A DNA stretch of 9,906 nt from Gudongella sp046224405. GTDB taxonomy: Bacteria > Bacillota > Clostridia > Tissierellales > Tissierellaceae. Each line of letters starts with the position of its first letter. Position 1 is the stretch's first letter. Below, in pieces: positions 1 to 6,084 of the stretch. The notes beneath the pieces were generated by a model. The model was given only the letters and a program-made list of their open reading frames with translations. It searched no databases and was not told the DNA's origin. The position numbers and the translations under genes are program-made. Location of the stretch: assembly GCF_046224405.1 (NCBI RefSeq), contig NZ_JBJXRK010000046.1, forward strand, positions 1 through 9,906, given 5' to 3'.

Positions 1-44
1 TTTTTGTCCCAATCTAGTGTACAATTATTACAAGGAGGGATTCC

Positions 45-281
45 ATGGAACTAAAATTCGACAAAAAAATTATCCGAGAGTTAAAAGGCAAAGGTTATAA
101 TGTTAATGAAATGGCACAGATAATTAAAGAGGAACTCATGGATTACGATTTTGAGGGGTCTACTTTGTTCGATGTATTTTTTCATTATGATGGTAAAATG
201 GCATATGCTCAGGGGAAAGTAACTGACGGTGTTGCACATTGTTATGGAATGAGTACTAATTTGAAAATCATAGAAGAATAA
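45..281 (+). CDS. Hypothetical protein, 78 residues
   Basis: I do not recognise this family. The protein is small, soluble-looking and mixed in charge, with no signal peptide or membrane segment. The first 35 residues are rich in K, E and I and probably helical (a GYNVNEMAQII stretch suggests a short helix-turn-helix-like segment, but this is weak). The second half (FDVFFHYDGKMAYAQGKV) looks like beta strands. The start is supported by a strong AAGGAGGG site at 32-39, five bases before the ATG. A stem-loop follows the stop, and the recombinase-domain gene starts 59 bases downstream in the same direction, so the two could share a transcript. The promoter must lie left of the window. The good ribosome site supports a real gene; its function is unknown. 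Confidence 0.6.
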   Translation: MELKFDKKIIRELKGKGYNVNEMAQIIKEELMDYDFEGSTLFDVFFHYDGKMAYAQGKVTDGVAHCYGMSTNLKIIEE

Positions 282-282
282 G

Positions 283-317
283 AAGGGCAAGGGGGCAAGT
301 TATTTGTCCTGGCCCTT
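283..317 (+). other. Stem-loop between the first two genes
   Basis: AAGGGC (283-288) pairs with GCCCTT (312-317), and an AGG/CCT match extends the stem after one mismatch. It begins right after the stop of the 78-residue gene and ends just before the ribosome site of the next gene. There is no T-run after it (AAAAAGG follows), so it is not a standard terminator. It may stabilise or attenuate the transcript. The pairing is seen; the role is inferred. Confidence 0.35.
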
Positions 318-340
318 AAAAAGGAAGGAGGTAAAATATA

Positions 341-808
341 ATGAATTTTGATGAACACAAAATGATTCATAACGACTATGAACAGAAATGCAATGAAATA
401 AGAAAGACAAATGAATTTTATCTGGAGGAGTTTATTAAGGATCTTCAAGATAAGGGTTTAAAAGAAAAAACCATAAATAGGCATTTTAGCAACGTCGACT
501 TTTATATTAACACATATCTTCTGAGGGAGGAACCATTGGAGATGATATCTGGAACAGATAGTTTTTATATTAAAGATTATCTTGGATATTTCTTTATCCG
601 TAAATGTATGTGGTCAACTCCAAGCACAATTAGAAGTAATGCAGCAAGCATTAAGAAATTCTATGATAGCATGTTTAAACGAGGGCATATTGAGAAATCA
701 AACTACACAGAATTGATGGAAACGATAAAAGATAATATGGAGTCATGGGTAGAAGATTGTGAGGCCTACAACGATCCAGATTTGCCTAATCCGTTTAGTT
801 TTTTTTAG
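341..808 (+). CDS. Stand-alone recombinase core-binding (SAM-like) domain protein
   Basis: The 155-residue protein resembles the N-terminal SAM-like, DNA-contacting domain of phage integrase/tyrosine recombinases. Residues 25-60 (FIKDLQDKGLKEKTINRH, then DFYINTYL) form the first helical pair, and residues 93-119 (STIRSNAASIKKFYDSMF then KRGHIEK) match the second, where integrases usually read 'K..SAIRSFYKFL...G.I'. The catalytic domain with its R-H-R-Y residues is absent, and no trace of it follows in any frame before the next gene. It therefore should not cut DNA alone and may be a DNA-binding factor. The C-terminus is acidic and ends in NPFSFF. The start is set by AAGGAGGT at 325-332, eight bases before the ATG. 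The stop lies inside a T-rich loop of an inverted repeat. It precedes a PF07929 gene in the same direction. Family assignment is by eye only. Confidence 0.6.
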   Translation: MNFDEHKMIHNDYEQKCNEIRKTNEFYLEEFIKDLQDKGLKEKTINRHFSNVDFYINTYLLREEPLEMISGTDSFYIKDYLGYFFIRKCMWSTPSTIRSNAASIKKFYDSMFKRGHIEKSNYTELMETIKDNMESWVEDCEAYNDPDLPNPFSFF

Positions 809-818
809 TTTTAAACGG
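791..818 (+). terminator. Inverted repeat over the end of the recombinase-domain gene
   Basis: CCGTTTA (791-797) pairs with TAAACGG (812-818) around a 14-base loop containing a run of eight T; the stop codon at 806-808 is in that loop. The stem is short and no T-run follows it, so it would be a weak terminator at most. It could instead mark a sequence junction. Confidence 0.25.
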
Positions 819-923
819 CAGATAAGAATGTAAAGAAGTTTAAAACAACAAAAACGATGCATATATAATGATTAATGGCTATGATTGAATTTAATTTGAC
901 AAATGAGCAGAAAGGGGAAGAAT

Positions 924-1445
924 ATGGGAAATAATACACATTTGACAAAATCCAAAATTGCTCCAGTGCGTATTCGCTTGGAGTTGAAAGATGAGTACTT
1001 GTCTGACTATCAGAAGAGAATGCTTAAGAGATACGGAGAATCTATTAGTGGGGATTCAATAATTAGGGATATCCTTATACCATCGGATATGCCACTTCAC
1101 AACCTGCATTATGCAATCCAAAAATTATTTGGGTGGCAAAACTCACATTTACGGAGTTTCTATTTACCGGAAGAAGTATATGGCAGACTAACAGGAGGAA
1201 CCGTGAAAGGCTGGGCAGATTTAGTTGGGATCTTATTTCAACCGCCATCTGAAGCTGAAGAAGATGTTTTCTGGGATGATGATTATAATAGCGGCAGTAT
1301 CAAAGTCTGGCTTAAGAGAAAATACACAGGCCCCTATACATATGGAGGAATGATGGAGCACCCGGAAATTGCGAAACAAGATGTACATGAACTCTTGGAA
1401 CACTTCCAAATGGTAGAGGTCAGAGAGTCTTTGCGGACTATATGA
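924..1445 (+). CDS. PF07929 (pRiA4b ORF-3-like) protein, N-terminal half of a split gene
   Basis: This is the N-terminal half of a plasmid pRiA4b ORF-3 family protein. The family hallmark is at residues 51-79 from the ATG: LIPSDMPLHNLHYAIQ followed by GWQNSHLRSF, matching the usual 'vP.dmtL.dLH.vIq.afgW.nsHLh.F'. The C-terminal hallmarks lie in the next frame (1442-1972), so the protein is cut short at 173 residues. I prefer the ATG at 924 because AAAGGGG sits six bases before it; an in-frame ATG at 903 has no ribosome site. A TATAAT at 864-869 could be a -10 box, but no good -35 precedes it. The family is common on plasmids and mobile elements, and its biochemical role is not established. 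Most likely this is a pseudogene half caused by loss of one T near 1430. Confidence 0.7.
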   Translation: MGNNTHLTKSKIAPVRIRLELKDEYLSDYQKRMLKRYGESISGDSIIRDILIPSDMPLHNLHYAIQKLFGWQNSHLRSFYLPEEVYGRLTGGTVKGWADLVGILFQPPSEAEEDVFWDDDYNSGSIKVWLKRKYTGPYTYGGMMEHPEIAKQDVHELLEHFQMVEVRESLRTI

Positions 1446-1972
1446 AAAGAGTAGAGCAGGATAAAAATTCTGAACTGAGAACAATAAAAAGAGCACCGTT
1501 AATTGATCTGACTCTTGAAGAGCTAAATTCATCAATTATCATTGATGGAGGCACTGAAAGTTTATTGGAACGGTTAGAAGTCAATAAGGTTATTGCCAAT
1601 CAGGGTGAATATTTGGATTCTAACAATTTGTTTCCAGTCACCAATGAACTCATCTATAATTATGATTTTGGAGACAACTGGATAATTAAAATAACCAAGT
1701 ACAGTGATTGTGAAGATTTACTAGGGCAAAATATAGTTGCTGAATATGAGCTGGAAGAGGCGAAAAGAATTGTACTGGATAAGCACAAACCAGTCTGCAT
1801 TAATAGAGAGGGGCTATCTGTACTTGATGATGTTGGGGGCTTAAGTGGATTCGCAGATTTGCTTGGTTTGATTTATGAAGGAGAAGATATGGAAGAGTCA
1901 TCTAATGCTCTTGCCTGGGCAAAGAGTCTTGGGTGGAGTTCTAAAAAGGTTTCAATAAAAAGAATGATATAA
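1442..1972 (+). CDS. PF07929 (pRiA4b ORF-3-like) protein, C-terminal half of a split gene
   Basis: This is the C-terminal half of the same PF07929 protein. Diagnostic features are YNYDFGDNW at residues 72-80 (family signature YDFGDxW), LDDVGGLSGFADLL at about 128-141 (usually 'EDvGGp.GY..ll'), and an ending with LAWAKSLGW and KRMI typical of the family tail. Its first ATG overlaps the upstream stop as ATGA. There is no ribosome site before it, and the frame stays open upstream of the ATG, reading FADYMKRVEQ. A -1 shift at TCTTTG (1428-1433) joins the halves as VRES-FADYMKRV, which reads naturally and gives about 350 residues in total. That favours a frameshift mutation over an independent gene. 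Coupled re-initiation at the ATGA is the alternative, which would make a two-piece protein. A strong terminator follows at 2079. Confidence 0.7.
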   Translation: MKRVEQDKNSELRTIKRAPLIDLTLEELNSSIIIDGGTESLLERLEVNKVIANQGEYLDSNNLFPVTNELIYNYDFGDNWIIKITKYSDCEDLLGQNIVAEYELEEAKRIVLDKHKPVCINREGLSVLDDVGGLSGFADLLGLIYEGEDMEESSNALAWAKSLGWSSKKVSIKRMI

Positions 1973-2078
1973 GATAGAGGGACAAGGTGGTTGATTTTGA
2001 AAGGATTCTATTTGCTAGATGTGATTGTCTTAGGTTCATTTAATTTTCATGAATGACCATGTAGTGTTTGTGGGAAAT

Positions 2079-2129
2079 CAAACAAAAGTCCGAGAAAGCT
2101 TGATATGAGCCTTCCCGGACTTTTGTTTG
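2079..2129. terminator. Strong bidirectional rho-independent terminator
   Basis: A perfect 14-base inverted repeat, CAAACAAAAGTCCG (2079-2092) against CGGACTTTTGTTTG (2116-2129), encloses a 23-base loop with further partial pairing. The T-rich outer arm works on either strand. It lies between the convergent PF07929 gene (ends 1972) and the minus-strand GNAT-nitrilase gene (ends 2167) and probably stops both. Confidence 0.85.
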
Positions 2130-2166
2130 GGGTAATGAAGTTCTGCAGCAATTTCTATAATAACAT

Positions 2167-3708
2167 CTATTTCTCTTCTCTCTCCTTTAATTCATACAAG
2201 TCATTTCTCCTGCTGCTTAGAAGAGTAACCGTACCTGACTTTCTGGTACGCTTCAGCAGTTCCAGATCCAAGTCTCCAACAATTACCATTTCAATATTCG
2301 GCGTGCACTCAGCCATGATCCCATCTCTTGCAAACGAGAAATCTGAAGGTGTGAAAATGGCGGATTGTGCATATTGGATGTCCATGTTTTCAACATGGGT
2401 AAGGTTTCCTACAGTACCTGCGATTACGGTGTATATCTGGTTTTCAACCGCTCTTGCCTGTGCACAGTATCTGACCCTTAAGTAGCCTTGTCTTTCATCG
2501 GTACAGAAAGGAGTGAAGATAATATTGGCTCCCTTTTCAGTAACAATTCTGGCAAGCTCCGGAAATTCCATATCATAGCAAATGAGGATTGCAATTTTCC
2601 CGCAATCGGTATCAAATACCCTGATGCCATCACCTGTTGAAATCCCCCACCATTGTTTTTCGTTTGGAGTTATGTGCAATTTATATTGCTTTTCGATTGT
2701 GCCGTCTCTTCTGAAGAGATATGCTATATTATAGATTTTACCATCTTCTTCAACGAAATGAGAACCTCCGATTATATTAACATTATATCTTACTGCATAG
2801 TGTGTAAACATTTCCAGGTATCTATCAGTAAATGTGGTTAGGACCCTAACTGCCTGACTGGGAGTATCCTGGTCAACGAAGGAAAGCAGTTGGGTGGTGA
2901 ATATCTCGGGAAATACCACAAAGTCAGAATTATAGTTTGAGGCGACATCAACATAGTATTCACATTGGTGGGCGAATTCCTCAAATGAGTTGATTTTTTT
3001 CATCATATATTGAATTACACTGACCCTTACTGGATATGCAGTTTTAAACTGGTGTTTACTCTTTCCTTGGTACTCGATATTGCTCCATTCCATCAAGGTT
3101 GCATATTCCAATGAAGCCTTGTCCTCAGGCAGGTATTTTTTTATTATTCTCTTTAAAACAAAGTCATTCTTAAGCTGAAAAGTAAGGATGGGATCATAGA
3201 TGTTGTGTCTTATAACCTCATTGACATATTGTCTAGGGGTTAGCTCTGAGGAATGATTGTGGTAATTTGGGATTCTCCCACCAATGATGATGCTCTTTAG
3301 ATTCAGTTTCTCAGCAAGCTCTTTTCTTGCTTCGTACAGCCTGTTTCCAATCTTCATGTTTCTATAATCCGGATGAACCATCACTTCCATTCCATACAGG
3401 TTATAACCGTCAGGATCATGATTGGTTATATATCCCTCATCTGTAATCTCATCCCACGAATGTTGCTCATTGTACTCATCAAAATTTATTATCAAGCTTG
3501 AGCTTGAACCAATGATGATTCCATCATATTCAACGCAAATCTGCCCCTCCGGGAATATTCTTATATGGCTTGATAGTTGGTCAATTTCCCAGGGGATCAT
3601 CTTAGGGAAGCATAGCTTCTGTAATGCTATTATTTCGTCAAAATCCTCCTTCTCAATATTTCTAACTACGAGCTTGCTTTCAAAATGGGATAAATCGTGT
3701 TCAGTCAT
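2167..3708 (-). CDS. yhcX: GNAT N-acetyltransferase / carbon-nitrogen hydrolase fusion (YhcX-like)
   Basis: The 513-residue protein joins two enzyme domains. Residues about 12-200 are a GNAT acetyltransferase: the acetyl-CoA pocket motif lies in MEVMVHPDYRNMKIGNRLYE (107-126), with the R-x-x-x-x-G core at R116 and G121. Residues about 226-500 are a nitrilase-superfamily amidohydrolase with its Glu-Lys-Cys triad: E268 in VVFPEIF, K343 in YKLHITPNEKQWW, and C377 in ILICYDMEFPE. All key residues are present, so both halves should be active. From memory, Bacillus subtilis YhcX has the same order and nearly the same length; its substrate is not known to me. The likely reaction is hydrolysis of a small amide or carbamoyl compound, with acetyl transfer to an amine. 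The start is set by AAGGAGG (3715-3721 on this strand), six bases upstream. It is single-gene, divergent from the nuclease gene. Confidence 0.9.
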   Translation of the reverse strand: MTEHDLSHFESKLVVRNIEKEDFDEIIALQKLCFPKMIPWEIDQLSSHIRIFPEGQICVEYDGIIIGSSSSLIINFDEYNEQHSWDEITDEGYITNHDPDGYNLYGMEVMVHPDYRNMKIGNRLYEARKELAEKLNLKSIIIGGRIPNYHNHSSELTPRQYVNEVIRHNIYDPILTFQLKNDFVLKRIIKKYLPEDKASLEYATLMEWSNIEYQGKSKHQFKTAYPVRVSVIQYMMKKINSFEEFAHQCEYYVDVASNYNSDFVVFPEIFTTQLLSFVDQDTPSQAVRVLTTFTDRYLEMFTHYAVRYNVNIIGGSHFVEEDGKIYNIAYLFRRDGTIEKQYKLHITPNEKQWWGISTGDGIRVFDTDCGKIAILICYDMEFPELARIVTEKGANIIFTPFCTDERQGYLRVRYCAQARAVENQIYTVIAGTVGNLTHVENMDIQYAQSAIFTPSDFSFARDGIMAECTPNIEMVIVGDLDLELLKRTRKSGTVTLLSSRRNDLYELKEREEK

Positions 3709-3744
3709 ATTCAGCCTCCTTGTGCTTACATGTTTATGTATATA

Positions 3745-3787
3745 CCTATACCCTTTATAGGGGAGCTAAAAATACTAATTCTAGTAT
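3745..3787. promoter_or_regulatory. Divergent control region with two inverted repeats
   Basis: The 172-base spacer between the divergent GNAT-nitrilase and nuclease genes has two dyads: CCTATA-N5-TATAGG (3745-3761) and ATACTA-N4-TAGTAT (3772-3787). On the minus strand, TTGTGC, 17 bases, TAGTAT gives a weak promoter whose -10 box falls inside the second dyad. Either dyad could be an operator for the minus-strand gene. On the plus strand only a weak TTGATT (3821-3826) precedes the nuclease. The repeats are seen; regulator binding is inferred. Confidence 0.4.
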
Positions 3788-3880
3788 AAACTATGCACAA
3801 ATCAGCGGAGACGGTTAATTTTGATTGGCAAGGCTTCAATTGGGTATCACAAGTATTGAATAATTAAAGGAGGATAAAAA

Positions 3881-4708
3881 ATGAGATTTATTTCATGGAA
3901 TATCGATTCACTAAATGCAGCACTGACGAGCAGTTCAGCACGTGCATTATTATCCAAGGATGTGTTGCAGACAATTATAGACCATAATCCAGATGTGATC
4001 GCTTTGCAGGAGACCAAGCTACCAAGCAATGGTCCCACAAAAAAGCATCTGGAAATATTGAAGGAGAAGTTTCCGGATTATGAAATTGTATGGAACAGTT
4101 CTGTTGAGCCAGCAAGAAAGGGTTATGCAGGTACAATGTTTTTATATAAGAAGAATTTGGAGCCTGTTGTCACCTATCCGGTAATTGATGCACCGGATAC
4201 AATGGATTCCGAGGGTAGAATCATCACATTGGAGTTTGATGATTTCTTCTTGACCCAAGTGTACACTCCCAATGCAGGGGATGGTCTGAATCGTCTAGGA
4301 GAACGTCAGGTTTGGGATGATAAATATGCAGACTATCTTGCAGAACTTGATAAGATCAAGTATGTCATCGCAACTGGTGATTTCAACGTAGCACATAGGG
4401 AGATAGATCTGGCTCATCCTGACAACAATCGAAAATCAGCCGGATTTACAGATGAGGAGCGTCAAGGCTTCACAAACCTTTTGGCTAAGGGATTTACTGA
4501 TACCTTCAGATATGTGCATGGAGATATAACAGATACCTATACTTGGTGGGCCCAGCGAGTTAAGACCAGTAAAATCAACAATTCAGGCTGGAGGATTGAT
4601 TATTGGCTTGTCAGTGATCGCATAGCTGACAAGGTCATCAAATCTGAGATGATTGATTCAGGTCCAAGACAAGATCATACACCAATATTGCTTGAGATTG
4701 ATCTGTAG
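3881..4708 (+). CDS. xth: Exodeoxyribonuclease III / AP endonuclease family nuclease
   Basis: The 275-residue protein belongs to the ExoIII branch of the endonuclease/exonuclease/phosphatase fold, which cuts DNA at abasic sites and trims 3' ends in base-excision repair. All catalytic positions can be seen: N7 (ISWNIDSLNA), E44 (LQETKL), Y128 (VYTPNAG), D167 and N169 (GDFNVAH), D240 (WRIDYWLVS), and the D265-H266 pair (RQDHTPI). DSEGRII at 109-115 is the usual EGR strand. The length is normal, slightly above the roughly 250-residue Bacillus ExoA. It has no signal peptide, so it acts in the cytoplasm. AAAGGAGG (3866-3873) lies seven bases before the ATG. No terminator follows, and the DUF2177 gene begins 82 bases later in the same direction, so read-through is likely. 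Confidence 0.93.
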   Translation: MRFISWNIDSLNAALTSSSARALLSKDVLQTIIDHNPDVIALQETKLPSNGPTKKHLEILKEKFPDYEIVWNSSVEPARKGYAGTMFLYKKNLEPVVTYPVIDAPDTMDSEGRIITLEFDDFFLTQVYTPNAGDGLNRLGERQVWDDKYADYLAELDKIKYVIATGDFNVAHREIDLAHPDNNRKSAGFTDEERQGFTNLLAKGFTDTFRYVHGDITDTYTWWAQRVKTSKINNSGWRIDYWLVSDRIADKVIKSEMIDSGPRQDHTPILLEIDL

Positions 4709-4790
4709 AATACAAGTATCATCGAGGACTTTAATTTAGCAGTGAAATTGCCTAACCATCCATTGGACTATTCTGAAGGGAATTTTGATT

Positions 4791-5180
4791 ATGATAAATC
4801 GATATCTTGTAATTCTAATTACATCCGTATTTGTAGATATGTTTTGGCATGTTTTCATAGCCCCCAAGTTATTTCGAGAACAAATTGGACATCTTATGGC
4901 AAAAAAAGCGAAAGTACATGCAGCAATTTTATTTTATCTGATAAACGCTGCAGCCATATTGGTGTTTGTAATAAATCCATCTGTTGAGAAGCAAAGTATA
5001 ATTCAAGCACTAGGGTATGGTGGGTTTTTAGGTTTTGCCATGTATGGTACCTACAACTTTACAAATCTTGCCCTGCTTAAAAATTGGCCCATAAAGCTCA
5101 CACTTCTCGATTTGGCATGGGGAACATTTTCAGCAGCAACAACCTCTATCATATCTTTTGGACTAATTAATTATATTTAG
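4791..5180 (+). CDS. DUF2177 family membrane protein
   Basis: This 129-residue, strongly hydrophobic protein has about four membrane helices (roughly residues 4-24, 43-62, 73-92 and 106-127). It matches the DUF2177 family through YGTYNFTNLALLKNWP (85-100) and DLAWGTF (107-113), which are its conserved core; the family usually spans about 130 residues, so it is full length. Its function is unknown. The start is uncertain: GAAGGG at 4775-4780 lies ten bases before the ATG at 4791 and only four before an in-frame TTG at 4785. I chose the ATG. It sits between the nuclease and the cupin-like gene on the same strand, but nothing in the sequence links their functions. No clear promoter of its own was seen. 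Confidence 0.85.
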   Translation: MINRYLVILITSVFVDMFWHVFIAPKLFREQIGHLMAKKAKVHAAILFYLINAAAILVFVINPSVEKQSIIQALGYGGFLGFAMYGTYNFTNLALLKNWPIKLTLLDLAWGTFSAATTSIISFGLINYI

Positions 5181-5299
5181 GTATTCCAAATAGATATGGC
5201 AATGATAAATAGGGTATAGTCTTATTGTAGACATATGATGATGTTTAAGAAATTTCATAAGGCTGCCCATGTATGGATGTAAAATAGGAGGGTGATAAT

Positions 5300-5827
5300 G
5301 TGGAGTACATCGTTAAGGAAGTCAAGAGTTTTTACAAGGTGATAAAACTTAAAGAATTCAGAAAAACTGAGGGTGTGACCTTTGATGTGATGGTTCAATC
5401 AATGATACCAAAGATTGATGCCATCGACAGGGTTATACACCAAAAGGGAGCTGTTTCTCCAGGTAAGGTGGGTTCTGTTGAAAAGGCTTGGTACATGCAC
5501 ACCCATCAGGAGGACAATCTGTTCGTACTTCATGGAATAAGATACGTGGAGCTTTATAAACCAGAGCATGGCAAGATTGAAAGATTCACGATCACACCTG
5601 ACTATATTGAACACAATGGGGAAAGGATTTTGGAAGGGGGAGGTCTGGTTACCTGGACCACACATGTATTCCATAGGATAACCAGTGGGGAAAATGGATC
5701 TGCTTCCATAAACCTTGCAACACACCTTGAAGGATTTGACATGAACACAAACTTCAACATCTACGACCTGAATGTTGAAACAGGAGACTATAAGTTATTA
5801 AGGGAAGGCTATAAGGACCAAAAATAA
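5300..5827 (+). CDS. Cupin-like (RmlC-fold) protein of unknown substrate
   Basis: The 175-residue protein is rich in predicted beta strands and carries a likely cupin metal site. Motif 1 is MHTHQEDNLFVLHG (66-79), giving H67 and H69 with E71 or N73 as the possible acidic/polar partner; motif 2 is around TTHVFHRITSG (120-130), giving H125. The usual glutamate of motif 1 is shifted or replaced, so the assignment is tentative and the substrate unknown; a sugar epimerase-like fold is another option. The start is GTG: AGGAGG (5287-5292) lies seven bases before it. An ATG two bases upstream (5298) is out of frame and stops after 14 codons. It lies about 120 bases after the DUF2177 gene with no terminator between. 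No signal peptide is present. Confidence 0.6.
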   Translation: MEYIVKEVKSFYKVIKLKEFRKTEGVTFDVMVQSMIPKIDAIDRVIHQKGAVSPGKVGSVEKAWYMHTHQEDNLFVLHGIRYVELYKPEHGKIERFTITPDYIEHNGERILEGGGLVTWTTHVFHRITSGENGSASINLATHLEGFDMNTNFNIYDLNVETGDYKLLREGYKDQK

Positions 5828-5864
5828 ATTGGTAAGATCAACATGGAGTACAAGGACTTTAGAT

Positions 5865-5930
5865 ATGATTTTTAGAATTGGAGAATTTGAAGCAAAAAAA
5901 CTGGAAACAACCATGATCAATCTTAATTAA
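5865..5930 (+). pseudogene. Possible remnant of a MerR-type regulator start
   Basis: A 21-codon frame begins MIFRIGEF, then EAKKLETTMINLN and stop. MerR-family regulators very often start M-F-R-I-G-E-F-S, so the first eight residues look like a MerR N-terminus, but the helix-turn-helix that should follow is missing. AAGGA (5851-5855) lies nine bases before the ATG. It lies just before a terminator. It may be a deletion remnant or chance; the match is only about six residues. Confidence 0.2.
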
Positions 5931-5946
5931 TAGAGTAGAAATAAAG

Positions 5947-5986
5947 ACCGCCGTAATCATGTTTTGAAAGTGATTACGGCGGTTTT
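5947..5986 (+). terminator. Rho-independent terminator after the cupin-like gene
   Basis: A perfect 13-base stem, ACCGCCGTAATCA (5947-5959) with TGATTACGGCGGT (5971-5983), has an 11-base loop and is followed by TTT. It ends the nuclease-DUF2177-cupin run and insulates the promoter of the lyase gene. Confidence 0.88.
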
Positions 5987-6018
5987 GACTATAACTTAGC
6001 AAGTAATAATACTATCTC

Positions 6019-6038
6019 CAAGTTTACTCATATACTTG
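6019..6038. promoter_or_regulatory. Inverted repeat upstream of the lyase promoter
   Basis: CAAGT (6019-6023) and ACTTG (6034-6038) form a dyad with a ten-base spacer. Its centre is about 57 bases before the predicted transcription start, a usual place for an activator site. Short arms make chance possible. Confidence 0.25.
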
Positions 6039-6048
6039 TCTGTTTTAT

Positions 6049-6078
6049 ATTGACATTTCTTAGTCAATCACATACAAT
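6049..6078 (+). promoter_or_regulatory. Sigma-A promoter with an operator-like dyad over the -35 box
   Basis: TTGACA (6050-6055) and TACAAT (6073-6078) are separated by exactly 17 bases, a near-consensus vegetative promoter (6/6 and 5/6). A perfect inverted repeat ATTGAC-N8-GTCAAT (6049-6054 and 6063-6068) covers the -35 box and part of the spacer, so a bound protein would block polymerase. The start point would be near 6085, about 195 bases before the lyase ATG. The boxes and dyad are seen; repression is inferred. Confidence 0.7.
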
Positions 6079-6084
6079 GAGGTT

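Noticed and set aside
15..30. TACAAT at 20-25 as a -10 box for the first gene
   Set aside because: It would start transcription within the ribosome site, and the -35 region would lie outside the window.
896..901. TTGACA as a -35 box
   Set aside because: It is only about 22 bases before the ATG at 924, leaving no room for a -10 box and ribosome site.
903..923. Longer start for the PF07929 gene at the ATG at 903
   Set aside because: No ribosome site precedes it, whereas AAAGGGG is correctly placed for the ATG at 924.
1428..1445. Programmed -1 frameshift site joining the PF07929 halves
   Set aside because: No X-XXY-YYZ slippery heptamer or clear downstream structure is visible; a simple one-base loss explains the split better.
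2105..2485. 126-residue plus-strand frame
   Set aside because: It lies opposite the well-supported GNAT-nitrilase gene and starts within the terminator; it is a shadow of that gene.
4742..4987. 81-residue plus-strand frame overlapping the membrane protein gene
   Set aside because: It overlaps the DUF2177 gene in another frame, has no ribosome site, and its translation resembles no protein; the DUF2177 frame has clear family motifs.
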